DNA from: CAZZKE01 sp964655005
GTDB taxonomy: Bacteria > Pseudomonadota > Alphaproteobacteria > Rhodospirillales > JABHCV01
Length of the DNA: 64,000 nt
Assembly (NCBI GenBank): GCA_964655005.1
Contig: CAZZKE010000002.1
Coordinates: 1-64,000, forward strand
Direction: 5' to 3'
Shown: in pieces, positions 8,752 to 17,406 of the stretch
How the letters are laid out: each line of letters begins with the position of its first letter
How positions within the stretch are numbered: the stretch's first letter is position 1
Position numbers and translations under genes: made by a program
Notes under the pieces: generated by a model
Seen by the model: only the letters and a program-made list of their open reading frames with translations
Told to the model about the DNA's origin: nothing
Databases searched by the model: none

Positions 8752-9843
8752 ATGATGATCGATTTAAGGGCCGATACACCGATAAAAGGACGGGGGGCGA
8801 TCGCCAACCCCGGTGGCCGGCACGAATCGCTGGAAAGGGTCGGCATCGACGATGGTTGGGATTATGACGACCCCGACCCGGCGCCGCTGCGCACCACCGT
8901 TACATCCGAAACATGCCGCTCGGCGATAACCTACAACAGCTCGCCGGATCTGCCGTTCGACCGCTCGATCAATCCCTACCGGGGTTGCGAGCACGGCTGC
9001 ATCTATTGCTACGCCCGCCCCAGCCACGCCAACATGGGACTGTCGCCGGGGCTTGATTTCGAAAGCCGGCTGTTCGCCAAGCCCGACATCGCCCGGGCGC
9101 TGGAACGGCAACTGCGCCGGCCCGGTTACCGTCCGGCCCCGATCATGCTGGGGGCCAACACCGATCCTTATCAACCGATAGAAAAAAAATACCGGCTGAC
9201 GCGGCGCATCCTGGAAGTTCTGGCGGCCTGGGATCATCCGGTCGCCATTGTCAGCAAGTCGGCGATGGTGCTGCGCGATCTCGATCTGCTGGCGCCGATG
9301 GCCAGAAAAAATCTGGTGTCCGTCGCCGTGTCGATGACCACGCTCGACCGGACCTTGTCACGCACCATGGAACCCCGCGCCGCGACGCCGGACAACCGGC
9401 TGCAAACGATCCGGGCGCTCGGCAGGGCGGGCGTGCCGACCATGATTTTCGCGGCGCCGATGATCCCCTTCCTCAACGACGCCGAACTGGAAAGCATCGT
9501 GGCCGCCGGGAAGGAGGCCGGCGCCGTGATGGCGTCTTACACCATGATCCGGTTGCCGCTGGAATTGAAAGAGCTGTTCGAGGGTTGGCTAAGGCAGCAC
9601 GTTCCGGGGAAAGCCGACCACGTGCTTAGCCTGATCCGGCAGGTTCGGGGCGGAAAATTGAATGATTCGACCTTCGCCGGGCGCATGAAAGGCGGCGGCG
9701 AAATAGCCGGGATGCTGGCCCGACGGTTTAACCTGGCGTGCCGCAAGCACGGCCTGAACAAGGCCGGAAGCGGCGGGTTGAAACTGGAAACCGGCCTGTT
9801 CCTGCCGCCGGCCCGGGCCGGCGATCAGATGAATTTGTTTTAA
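8752..9843 (+). CDS. PA0069-family radical SAM protein
   Basis: 363 residues. The radical SAM cluster motif is CEHGCIYCYARPSHANMG (about residues 76-93), preceded by INPYRG. The family is spore-photoproduct-lyase-like in sequence, but its reaction is not established. LGANTDPYQPIEKKYRLTRRILEVL and VSMTTLDRTLSRTMEPRAATP are typical of PA0069 proteins. ATG 8752 and ATG 8755 are equally possible. It is followed after two bases by rnhB, so the two are probably co-transcribed. Function beyond 4Fe-4S/SAM chemistry is unknown. Confidence 0.8.
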   Translation: MMIDLRADTPIKGRGAIANPGGRHESLERVGIDDGWDYDDPDPAPLRTTVTSETCRSAITYNSSPDLPFDRSINPYRGCEHGCIYCYARPSHANMGLSPGLDFESRLFAKPDIARALERQLRRPGYRPAPIMLGANTDPYQPIEKKYRLTRRILEVLAAWDHPVAIVSKSAMVLRDLDLLAPMARKNLVSVAVSMTTLDRTLSRTMEPRAATPDNRLQTIRALGRAGVPTMIFAAPMIPFLNDAELESIVAAGKEAGAVMASYTMIRLPLELKELFEGWLRQHVPGKADHVLSLIRQVRGGKLNDSTFAGRMKGGGEIAGMLARRFNLACRKHGLNKAGSGGLKLETGLFLPPARAGDQMNLF

Positions 9844-9845
9844 CC

Positions 9846-10469
9846 ATGCCTGATTTCAGCCTGGAACAAGACGCCATCGGCGACGGCCTGAGGCCGGTTT
9901 GCGGCATCGACGAGGCCGGTCGCGGCCCGTGGGCCGGGCCGGTGGTCGCGGCGGCGGCTGTTCTCGACATGGCCAGCCTGCCCGGCATCCTGCGCACCGG
10001 GCTGGATGATTCGAAAAAGCTGAAGGCGGCCCGGCGCGAGGAATTGTTCGAGACCCTGCAAGGCTGCGCCCACCTTGGAATCGGCGTCGCCACCGTCGAG
10101 GAAATAGACCGGATTAACATCCTGCAAGCTACCCTTGAAGCCATGCGGCGGGCGGTCGCCGATTTGCCGCTTGTCCCCGGCCTGGCCCTGGTCGATGGCA
10201 ACCGGGCGCCGGACCTGGACTGTCCGGTGCGGACGGTTATAAAAGGCGACGGCCTGTCGCTTTCGATCGCCGCGGCATCCATAGCGGCCAAGGTGACGCG
10301 GGACCGGATGATGGCCGAATTGGCCGTAAGACATCCGGGTTACGGCTGGCAACGCAACGCCGGATACGGCACACCGGAGCACCGCCGGGGGCTGGCGAAA
10401 TTGGGCGTAACGACCCATCATCGGCGCAGTTTCGCGCCGATCCGCAAGCTGCTCGATTCCACATATTGA
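9846..10469 (+). CDS. rnhB: Ribonuclease HII
   Basis: 207 residues. The metal-binding signature CGIDEAGRGPWAGPVVAAAAV starts near residue 20, with the further acidic residue in LALVDGNRAPDL; SLSIAAASIAAKVTRDRMM and PGYGWQRNAGYGT are also conserved. It cleaves the RNA of RNA-DNA hybrids and misincorporated ribonucleotides in the cytosol. The start at 9846 matches the family length, although an open frame reaches back to 9738 inside the radical SAM gene. It sits immediately before ccrM, an arrangement also seen in other alphaproteobacteria. Confidence 0.93.
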   Translation: MPDFSLEQDAIGDGLRPVCGIDEAGRGPWAGPVVAAAAVLDMASLPGILRTGLDDSKKLKAARREELFETLQGCAHLGIGVATVEEIDRINILQATLEAMRRAVADLPLVPGLALVDGNRAPDLDCPVRTVIKGDGLSLSIAAASIAAKVTRDRMMAELAVRHPGYGWQRNAGYGTPEHRRGLAKLGVTTHHRRSFAPIRKLLDSTY

Positions 10470-10564
10470 GTCCGCCGTTTCGATCCGTATCAATATATGG
10501 GGTACGAAGAATTAACTAACCCATTGAATCCATTTACTTCTTGACGCCGAATCATCGCTGACTC
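10468..10564. promoter_or_regulatory. Cluster of four GANTC sites upstream of ccrM
   Basis: GAGTC (10468-10472), GAATC (10526-10530), GAATC (10549-10553) and GACTC (10560-10564) lie in the 97 bases before the ccrM ribosome site. GANTC is the CcrM target, and methylation-sensitive control of ccrM is known in Caulobacter. A TTAACTAACCCATTG stretch at 10512-10526 only partly resembles a CtrA site. Confidence 0.6.
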
Positions 10565-10598
10565 ATTGTGCCGCCAACAACTGAGCAGGGAGAACGCG

Positions 10599-11693
10599 GT
10601 GACATCCGCTCCTAAAAAAAAGCCTGTCAAGGATATGATCCTGCAGGGTGACTGCATCGAATTAATGAACGGCTTGCCCGAGGCATCCGTCGATATGGTA
10701 TTCGCCGACCCGCCTTATAACCTGCAATTGCAGGGTGATCTGGTGCGGCCCAATAATTCCACGGTCGATGCGGTGAACGATCACTGGGACCAGTTCGCCA
10801 GCTTTCAGGCCTATGACGAGTACAGCCGGGCCTGGCTTGGCGCCGCGCGAAGGGTTCTGAAGCCGGATGGCACGCTGTGGGTAATTGGCTCCTATCATAA
10901 TATTTTCCGCGTCGGATCGATCCTTCAGGACCTGGGTTACTGGATGCTGAACGACGTGGTCTGGCGCAAGACCAACCCCATGCCCAATTTCCGGGGCCGG
11001 CGCTTCACCAACGCCCACGAAACCCTGATCTGGTGCGCTCGTGAAAAAGAATCCCGCTATCGGTTCAATTACCAGGCCATGAAAAACCTGAACGAGGACC
11101 TGCAAATGCGTTCGGACTGGGAATTGCCAATTTGCACCGGCCGCGAACGCCTGAAACAGGATGGCCAGAAGGCGCATCCGACACAAAAACCGGAATCCCT
11201 GCTGTACCGGGTAATCCTGTCATCAAGCGATATCGGCGATGTCATTCTTGATCCGTTCTTCGGCACCGGCACGACGGGGGCGGTGGCGAAAAAGATGGGC
11301 CGGCATTTCATCGGCCTGGAGCGGGAAAAGAAATACGTCGCCCTGGCCAGGGCACGCATTGACAAAGTACGCGAGATAACCGAGCAGGAAAAAGAGTTGT
11401 ATTCGACACCGGTCAAGCGCAACCTGCCGCGCATTCCGTTCGGTCGCCTGGTCGAACGCGGCATATTGGCGCCGGGCACCGTGCTGTGCGACAGCCGCCG
11501 CCGCCACCGGGCCAGTGTCCGCGCCGACGGCAGCCTGATTACATCCGATTTCCGAGGCTCGATCCATCAGGTCGGGGCGCATGTTCAAAAGGCGCCGGCC
11601 TGTAACGGCTGGCAGTTCTGGAACGTGGAATTGAAGGGCGAATTAATCCCCATCGACGCCTATCGCCAAAAACTACGCGCCGAACTGCATTAG
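10599..11693 (+). CDS. ccrM: CcrM-type adenine DNA methyltransferase (GANTC)
   Basis: 364 residues from GTG 10599, which has a strong GCAGGGAGA ribosome site; a TTG at 10566 is less likely. Motif IV DPPY (FADPPYNLQLQG) precedes motif I (LDPFFGTGTTGAVAKKMG), the order found in beta-class CcrM. The extra C-terminal domain of about 85 residues (IPFGRLVERGILAPGTVL onward) needed for GANTC recognition is present. It methylates adenine in GANTC and marks cell-cycle progress in alphaproteobacteria. It is a solitary enzyme with no restriction partner. The 3' end overlaps the convergent Rrf2 gene by four bases. Confidence 0.92.
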   Translation: MTSAPKKKPVKDMILQGDCIELMNGLPEASVDMVFADPPYNLQLQGDLVRPNNSTVDAVNDHWDQFASFQAYDEYSRAWLGAARRVLKPDGTLWVIGSYHNIFRVGSILQDLGYWMLNDVVWRKTNPMPNFRGRRFTNAHETLIWCAREKESRYRFNYQAMKNLNEDLQMRSDWELPICTGRERLKQDGQKAHPTQKPESLLYRVILSSSDIGDVILDPFFGTGTTGAVAKKMGRHFIGLEREKKYVALARARIDKVREITEQEKELYSTPVKRNLPRIPFGRLVERGILAPGTVLCDSRRRHRASVRADGSLITSDFRGSIHQVGAHVQKAPACNGWQFWNVELKGELIPIDAYRQKLRAELH

Positions 11694-12097
11694 AGCATAT
11701 CCATGGTCTTCAACAGCGTGTTCAGGGTGATCGATTTCAGCGTCGAAACGGTGATGTTTTCGATTTCCATGGAAACCCGGTTCAAGGCCCTGCCGATATC
11801 CGCGTCCTTGCCGGTTTCGGGAAAGGCGCCATCGTGGCTGTCGATATCTTCAAACAGGTTGACCACGTCATATAACGTGACCCGTTTGGGGTTGCCGATA
11901 AAACGATAGCCACCGCCGGCGCCGCGCATGGATTCGACCAGCCGGGCGCGAGCCAGATCGCGCAGCACTTTGGCCAGGTGATTAACCGATATGCCGAATG
12001 TGTCGGCAATATCGGCGGCCGAAATCTGGGTCTGCGGATCGCGCGCCAGTTCCAGCACCGCAAACAGGGCGCACTGGGTCGCTTTTTGCAGCCTCAT
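11690..12097 (-). CDS. Rrf2-family transcriptional regulator lacking cluster cysteines
   Basis: 135 residues. The winged helix at the N-terminus (MRLQKATQCALFAVLELA, SAADIADTFGISVNHLAKVLRDLARARLV) and the glycine wing (GAGGGYRF) are clear Rrf2 features. The cysteine triplet that binds Fe-S in IscR/NsrR is absent; the only Cys is residue 9, so sensing must be by other means. It starts four bases inside the end of the upstream GNAT gene (ATGA), so both form an operon divergent from boxC. It may regulate the box genes, but that is inferred from position only. Confidence 0.82.
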   Translation of the reverse strand: MRLQKATQCALFAVLELARDPQTQISAADIADTFGISVNHLAKVLRDLARARLVESMRGAGGGYRFIGNPKRVTLYDVVNLFEDIDSHDGAFPETGKDADIGRALNRVSMEIENITVSTLKSITLNTLLKTMDML

Positions 12098-12585
12098 GGT
12101 ACGCGCCCTTTACCGGCGGACGGATTTTTCAGCGGCATTTCCAGTTCGATGAAGGGGCCGCCCATCATTCCCTGCGAACGGAAGAAGGTCATATTCAATT
12201 CGTCGTCACGGGCCAGCATGGTGCGCACCTGATCGACGCCGTCGCCGGCCAGACAATCGCAGATCGCCGCAAACATGGAACTGCCGACCTTGTTCAAACG
12301 GGAATGGGGATCGACGCCAAGGGCGAAAATCCACCCACTGGGCGGCGAGCCGAATTCCCAGGCCCGGACCTCGCCGATGATGAAGCCGATAACTTCGCCA
12401 TTGCCGTTTTCACTGACCAGAAAATAACGCCTTTCGCGAGTGCCATAGCGTTCGAACATATCGTTCCAGTAGTCCGGTTTGGCGATGCCGGTAATGTTGG
12501 CATCCAGCCGGCTGACTGCGGGAATATCCGTGGCCTTGGCGACGCGGATTTCAAAATCACCGTGTTTGACCCCGATTCCCGACAT
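12094..12585 (-). CDS. GNAT-family N-acetyltransferase (box-cluster paralogue 1)
   Basis: 163 residues. The GNAT core is EIRVAKATDIPAVSRLDANITG, GEVIGFIIGEVRAWEFG, and the acetyl-CoA loop region IFALGVDPHSRLNKVGSSM. It shares the A-x-[IL]-TG, EFG and GVDP signatures with the GNAT genes at 24897 and 25368, so the three are paralogues. It heads the Rrf2 operon and is divergent from boxC. The target is unknown; lysine acetylation of acyl-CoA ligases is one possibility (inference). Confidence 0.72.
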   Translation of the reverse strand: MSGIGVKHGDFEIRVAKATDIPAVSRLDANITGIAKPDYWNDMFERYGTRERRYFLVSENGNGEVIGFIIGEVRAWEFGSPPSGWIFALGVDPHSRLNKVGSSMFAAICDCLAGDGVDQVRTMLARDDELNMTFFRSQGMMGGPFIELEMPLKNPSAGKGRVP

Positions 12586-12611
12586 GCCGACTCCGTTTCA
12601 TCCGAACGTCC

Positions 12612-12663
12612 TTGACAGGATGTAGCCCCTTAATCAAAATGTAAATAGGAATTTTGGTACCAA
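12612..12663 (+). promoter_or_regulatory. Putative boxC promoter and overlapping palindrome
   Basis: TTGACA (12612-12617) is followed after 17 bases by CAAAAT (12635-12640). A perfect 10-base palindrome, TTGGTACCAA (12654-12663), lies just past the expected start of transcription, where a repressor would bind. All inferred by eye. Confidence 0.35.
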
Positions 12664-12706
12664 TTTAAGCTTTAGGGCGGACAGACCGGTCCGGAATCAA
12701 ACAGTA

Positions 12707-14356
12707 ATGATAGATTTTTCCACCAATCCGGCGCAATACCGGCATTGGAAACTGCGCATCGACGGCGACATCGCGACCCTGGCCATGGATGTCGATGAAG
12801 ACGGCGGCCTAAGGCCCGGATACAAGCTGAAGCTCAATTCATATGACCTGGGCGTCGATATCGAACTGTATGACGCCATCCAGCGGCTGCGCTTCGAATA
12901 CCCCAGGGTCCGTGCGGTTATCCTTACTTCGGCAAAGGAAAGGGTGTTTTGTTCCGGCGCCAACATAACCATGCTCGGCACGTCGAGCCATGCCGAGAAG
13001 GTCAATTTTTGCAAGTTCACCAACGAGACCCGCAACGGCATCGAAGACGCCTCGGAAAATTCCGGTCAGAAATACATTTGCGCCATCAACGGCACCGCCG
13101 CCGGCGGCGGTTATGAACTGGCGCTGGCGACCGATCACATCATGCTGGTCGACGATGGCTCCAGCGCCGTATCGCTGCCGGAAGTGCCGCTGCTGGCGGT
13201 TCTGCCGGGTACCGGGGGCCTGACCAGGGTTGTCGACAAGCGCCATGTGCGCCGCGATCACGCCGATTTTTTCTGCACCCTGACCGAAGGCATCAAGGGT
13301 AAACGCACCGTCGAATGGAAACTGGCCGACGAGATAGTGCCAAGGTCGGCGCTGTCTGAAAAAGCCCTGGAGAGAGCCCGCGAGTTCGCCGAAAATTCGG
13401 ACCGCCCAAGCGACGCCAAGGGGGTCGAACTAAGCCCGCTGAACCGCACTTTCAGCGAGACGGCGGTTACTTATGACCATATTTCGATCCGGCTTGACCG
13501 GGACCAGGGGGTGGCCCGCATCAACGTCGCCGCGCCCGCGGAAATGCCGCCATCCGACATTCCCGAAATTCATGCCCAGGGGGCGGCGTTCTGGCCCTTG
13601 GCGATGGCCCGCGAACTGGATGATGCGATCCTGCACCTGCGCACCAACGAGCCGGAACTGGGAACCTGGGTGTTCACCAGCAGCGGTGATTCGGACCATG
13701 TGGAAGCGGCCGATTCGGCCTTGCTGAACAATTCCGGGGATTGGCTGGTGCGGGAAATCACGCTTTTCCTGAAACGGGTGTTCAAGCGTATCGATGTCAC
13801 CTCGCGCAGCATCCTGACCCTTGTCGAACCGGGCAGTTGCTTCACCGGTTCACTGCTGGAACTGGTGCTGGCGGCGGACCGCAGCTTCATGCTTGACGGC
13901 GTCTTCGAAGGCGACAATCGACCGCCGGCCAGCCTGCGGCCCGGTGTCATCAACTTCGCCACCCTGCCTATGTGCAACGGCCTGACCCGGCTTGAAACCC
14001 GCTTTTTGAATGACGCCGAGGCGGTGGCGGCGATCCAGGAGAGATGCGGCAAGGACCTGGACGCCGGAGCCGCCGACGAATTGGGCCTGGTTACCTTTAT
14101 TCCCGACGATATCGACTGGCACGACGAAGTCCGCCTGGCGATAGAGGAACGGGCCAGTTTTTCGCCGGATGCGCTGACCGGGATGGAGGCCAGCCTGCGT
14201 TTCGCCGGCCCGGAGACTTTGGAGACCAAGATATTCGGGCGATTGAGCGCCTGGCAGAACTGGATATTCCAACGCCCCAACGCGGTCGGTGAAGAAGGGG
14301 CGCTGCAGCGCTTCGGCACCGGCCTGAAGGCGTCCTACGACACTAAACGGGTTTAA
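12707..14356 (+). CDS. boxC: 2,3-epoxybenzoyl-CoA dihydrolase (benzoyl-CoA-dihydrodiol lyase)
   Basis: 549 residues, an enoyl-CoA hydratase-superfamily protein of BoxC length and sequence: YDLGVDIELYDAIQRLRFEYP, CSGANITMLGTSSHAEKVNFCKFTNETRN, and the oxyanion-loop region INGTAAGGGYELALATDHIMLVDD (about residues 126-149). In the aerobic box pathway BoxC opens 2,3-epoxybenzoyl-CoA, with loss of formate, to a dehydroadipyl-CoA semialdehyde. It is cytosolic. It is followed directly by boxB (stop TAA overlaps an ATG), so the two are co-expressed. The upstream ribosome site is weak. Confidence 0.93.
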   Translation: MIDFSTNPAQYRHWKLRIDGDIATLAMDVDEDGGLRPGYKLKLNSYDLGVDIELYDAIQRLRFEYPRVRAVILTSAKERVFCSGANITMLGTSSHAEKVNFCKFTNETRNGIEDASENSGQKYICAINGTAAGGGYELALATDHIMLVDDGSSAVSLPEVPLLAVLPGTGGLTRVVDKRHVRRDHADFFCTLTEGIKGKRTVEWKLADEIVPRSALSEKALERAREFAENSDRPSDAKGVELSPLNRTFSETAVTYDHISIRLDRDQGVARINVAAPAEMPPSDIPEIHAQGAAFWPLAMARELDDAILHLRTNEPELGTWVFTSSGDSDHVEAADSALLNNSGDWLVREITLFLKRVFKRIDVTSRSILTLVEPGSCFTGSLLELVLAADRSFMLDGVFEGDNRPPASLRPGVINFATLPMCNGLTRLETRFLNDAEAVAAIQERCGKDLDAGAADELGLVTFIPDDIDWHDEVRLAIEERASFSPDALTGMEASLRFAGPETLETKIFGRLSAWQNWIFQRPNAVGEEGALQRFGTGLKASYDTKRV

Positions 14357-14376
14357 TGAATGCAAGCGAGAGAATC

Positions 14377-15792
14377 ATGAGCATCGACTATCAGGAAAAA
14401 ATCCCGAACAACGTCAACCTGTCCGAAGACCGGCGTTTGCAACGGGCGCTGGAAAAGTGGCAGCCGGGGTACCAGAACTGGTGGGCCGAAATGGGTCCCG
14501 ACGAAAGCCAGCAAATGGACGTTTACTTGCGCACGGCAATCAGCGTCGAACCCGGCGGCTGGGCCAACTACGATTATGTCAAGATGCCCGATTACCGTTG
14601 GGGTATTTTCCTGTCGCCGGCGGAACAGGGCCGGGTGATTAATTTCGGCGCCCACAAGGGCAAGCCCGCCTGGCAGGAAGTGCCGGGCGAATATCGCTCT
14701 GAACTAAGACGCCTGATCGTCACCCAGGGCGACACCGAACCGGCCTCGGTGGAACAGCAGCGTCACCTGGGGCTGACCTGCCCGTCGCTGTACGACCTGC
14801 GCAATCTGTTTCAGGTCAACGTCGAAGAGGGCCGCCACCTGTGGGCCATGGTCTACCTGCTGCACGCCCATTTCGGCAGAGACGGTCGCGAAGAGGCCGA
14901 GGCCATGCTGGAACGCCATGCCGGCGATCCGGACAAGCCGCGCATCCTGGAAGCCTTCAACGAAGACACGCCCGACTGGCTGTCGTTCTTCATGTTCACC
15001 TATTTTACCGACCGCGACGGCAAGTACCAGCTTGCCTCGTTGGCCGAATCCGGCTTCGACCCGCTGTCGCGGACCTGTCGCTTCATGCTGACCGAGGAAG
15101 CCCATCACATGTTCGTCGGGGAAACCGGCGTCGGTCGCGTGGTCCGGCGGGCATGCCAGTTGATGAACGAACACAAGACCGACGATGTCCGAAAATATGG
15201 CGCTATCGATTTGGCCACCATCCAGAAATACATCAACTTCCACTACAGCGTGTCGGTCGACCTGTTCGGCCAGGAACTTTCCACCAATGCCGCCAATTAT
15301 TACACCATGGGCCTGAAGGGTCGGTTCCAGGAAACCCGCATCGACGACGATCATCTGCTTGGCGAAAGCGTTTATCCGGTCGCCGAAATCAGCGGCGACA
15401 AGGTCGTGTTCGCCGACCGCAGCGCCCTGACGGCGGTCAACGAACGGCTGCGCGATGAATATACCGACGATTGCCGGCGCGGCCTGGACAAATGGAACAA
15501 GATTATCGCCGAGGCCGGGATCGATTATAAACTGAGCCTGCCGCACCGGGTATTCAACCGCGGCATCGGTTCATTTTCGACGATCAAGGCGACCCCGCAA
15601 GGCCAGATTATCGATCAGGCCGAATGGGACAAGCGGCACGGCGACTGGCTGCCGACCGATGCCGACCGGGTATATGTAACATCGCTGATGAAAGCGGTTA
15701 CCGAACCCGGCAAAATGGCCGCCTGGATCGCCCCGCCCGGCAAGGGCATCAACGGCCAGCCAACCAATTTCGAATACGTATGCTTTAACTAA
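14377..15792 (+). CDS. boxB: Benzoyl-CoA 2,3-epoxidase, oxygenase subunit BoxB
   Basis: 471 residues from ATG 14377 (MSIDYQEKIPNNVNL, preceded by GAGAG); an ATG at 14356 overlapping the boxC stop would add seven residues. Di-iron ligands are visible as Glu121, Glu151-x-x-His154 (EEGRH), Asp212 and Glu241-x-x-His244 (EEAHH), the same set known for BoxB. It inserts one oxygen atom into benzoyl-CoA, with electrons from the BoxA reductase. BoxA is not encoded in this window. Confidence 0.95.
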   Translation: MSIDYQEKIPNNVNLSEDRRLQRALEKWQPGYQNWWAEMGPDESQQMDVYLRTAISVEPGGWANYDYVKMPDYRWGIFLSPAEQGRVINFGAHKGKPAWQEVPGEYRSELRRLIVTQGDTEPASVEQQRHLGLTCPSLYDLRNLFQVNVEEGRHLWAMVYLLHAHFGRDGREEAEAMLERHAGDPDKPRILEAFNEDTPDWLSFFMFTYFTDRDGKYQLASLAESGFDPLSRTCRFMLTEEAHHMFVGETGVGRVVRRACQLMNEHKTDDVRKYGAIDLATIQKYINFHYSVSVDLFGQELSTNAANYYTMGLKGRFQETRIDDDHLLGESVYPVAEISGDKVVFADRSALTAVNERLRDEYTDDCRRGLDKWNKIIAEAGIDYKLSLPHRVFNRGIGSFSTIKATPQGQIIDQAEWDKRHGDWLPTDADRVYVTSLMKAVTEPGKMAAWIAPPGKGINGQPTNFEYVCFN

Positions 15793-15820
15793 ACACCTGC
15801 GAGTCCCGGGGAGGAACTTC

Positions 15821-17398
15821 ATGGATAACAATACGGTTTCAATCGACGCCTCGACGCGCCCGGCGACGATCACCTATGCGCCCGTCTTCAACGTCGCGGT
15901 TCCATTCATCGACCGTCACCTGGCCGAAGGCCGTGCTGACAAGGTGGTGGTTCGCTCCGCCGCCGGCGGCCAGGTTACCTATGGCGAACTGGCCGAAAGC
16001 GTCAACCGCGCCGGCAACGCCCTGCTCGACCTGGGCATCGGCCGGGGTGAACGGGTGCTGATGATGGTCAAGGATTGTCCGGAATTTTTCTACCTGTTCT
16101 GGGGGGCAATCAAGGCCGGCATCGTGCCGGTGCCCATCAATACCCTGCTCAGGGCCAAGGACTACCGGTTCATGATCGAGGATTCCGGCTGTACGGGAAT
16201 CGTCTACTCGCCGGAATTCGCGGCCGAAGTCGAACCGGCGATAGCCGCCGCGGCGCGCAAGCCCGACCATGCCTTGCGCACCGTGGGCGATGGCCAAACC
16301 CTTACGGGCCTGATGGCGCAGGCCTCCGCCAAACTGGAAGCGGCCCCGGCCAACGCCGAAGACGATTGTTTCTGGCTGTATTCGTCAGGCACCACCGGCA
16401 CCCCCAAGGGCACCGTACACGGCCACCGCGATATGGTCGAAACCTGCCAGCATTACGCCATCGATACCCTGGGCCTGCTTGAAGACGATGTTTTGTTTTC
16501 TGCGGCCAAGCTGTTTTTCGCATATGGCCTGGGTAACGGCATGACCTTTCCCCTGTGGGTCGGGGCATCCAGCATCCTGCTGCCCGGTCCGCCGACCCCG
16601 GACAGCACCTTCGATGTTGTCGAAACATTCAGGCCGAGTGTTTATTTCGGTGTGCCGACACTGTATGCGGCGCAGTTGAAGGCGCTGGGGAGCGCCCCGC
16701 GCGACCTGTCGTCCCTGCGGGTCTGCGTATCCGCCGGCGAGGCCCTGCCCGGCGACATTTTCCGCCGTTGGCAGGAAGCCACCGGCACGGTGATTCTGGA
16801 CGGCATCGGTTCGACCGAGGCCCTGCACATTTTTATTTCCAACCTGCTGGATGATATCAAACCCGGAACCAGCGGTCGCATCGTGCCCGGATACCGGGCC
16901 AGGATTGTCGATGAAAGCGGCCAGCCGGTAGCTGCGGGCGACAGCGGCAGATTGCTTATTTCCGGCGGCTCGACCGCAAAATACTACTGGAACAACCCGG
17001 AAAAAACGGCGGCGACAATGACCGACGGCTGGCTTGATACCGGCGACACATACATCATGGATGAAGACGGCTATTTCCATTACTGCGGTCGCAACGACGA
17101 CATGCTGAAGGTCGGCGGTATCTGGTGTTCGCCCTTCGAAATCGAAGCCAAACTGATTGAGCACCCCAAGGTCCTGGAAGCCGCCGTGGTCGGTCGCGCC
17201 GATGACGCCGAACTTATCAAGCCGCAGGCCTTCGTGGTGCTGAATGATCCGGATGACGCCGGTGAACTGACGGAAGCGGAACTGCTGGAACACTGCAAAT
17301 CGGGCCTGGCGCGATACAAATATCCGCGCTGGTTCAATTTCGTCAGCGAATTGCCGAAGACCGCGACCGGCAAAATACAGCGCTTCAAGCTGCGTTGA
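15821..17398 (+). CDS. Benzoate-CoA ligase
   Basis: 525-residue adenylate-forming enzyme of the BclA/BadA group. It has the ATP motif YSSGTTGTPKG (about residues 187-197), GIGSTEALHIFISN, the TGD motif and the C-terminal catalytic lysine in LPKTATGKIQRF. It activates benzoate or a close relative to the CoA thioester that feeds boxB/boxC. A GGGGAGGAA ribosome site precedes the ATG 28 bases after boxB. The C-terminal lysine is the residue acetylated in related ligases, which matters because GNAT genes are nearby. A related aromatic acid as substrate is possible. Confidence 0.88.
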   Translation: MDNNTVSIDASTRPATITYAPVFNVAVPFIDRHLAEGRADKVVVRSAAGGQVTYGELAESVNRAGNALLDLGIGRGERVLMMVKDCPEFFYLFWGAIKAGIVPVPINTLLRAKDYRFMIEDSGCTGIVYSPEFAAEVEPAIAAAARKPDHALRTVGDGQTLTGLMAQASAKLEAAPANAEDDCFWLYSSGTTGTPKGTVHGHRDMVETCQHYAIDTLGLLEDDVLFSAAKLFFAYGLGNGMTFPLWVGASSILLPGPPTPDSTFDVVETFRPSVYFGVPTLYAAQLKALGSAPRDLSSLRVCVSAGEALPGDIFRRWQEATGTVILDGIGSTEALHIFISNLLDDIKPGTSGRIVPGYRARIVDESGQPVAAGDSGRLLISGGSTAKYYWNNPEKTAATMTDGWLDTGDTYIMDEDGYFHYCGRNDDMLKVGGIWCSPFEIEAKLIEHPKVLEAAVVGRADDAELIKPQAFVVLNDPDDAGELTEAELLEHCKSGLARYKYPRWFNFVSELPKTATGKIQRFKLR

Positions 17399-17406
17399 GA
17401 ATAGCC

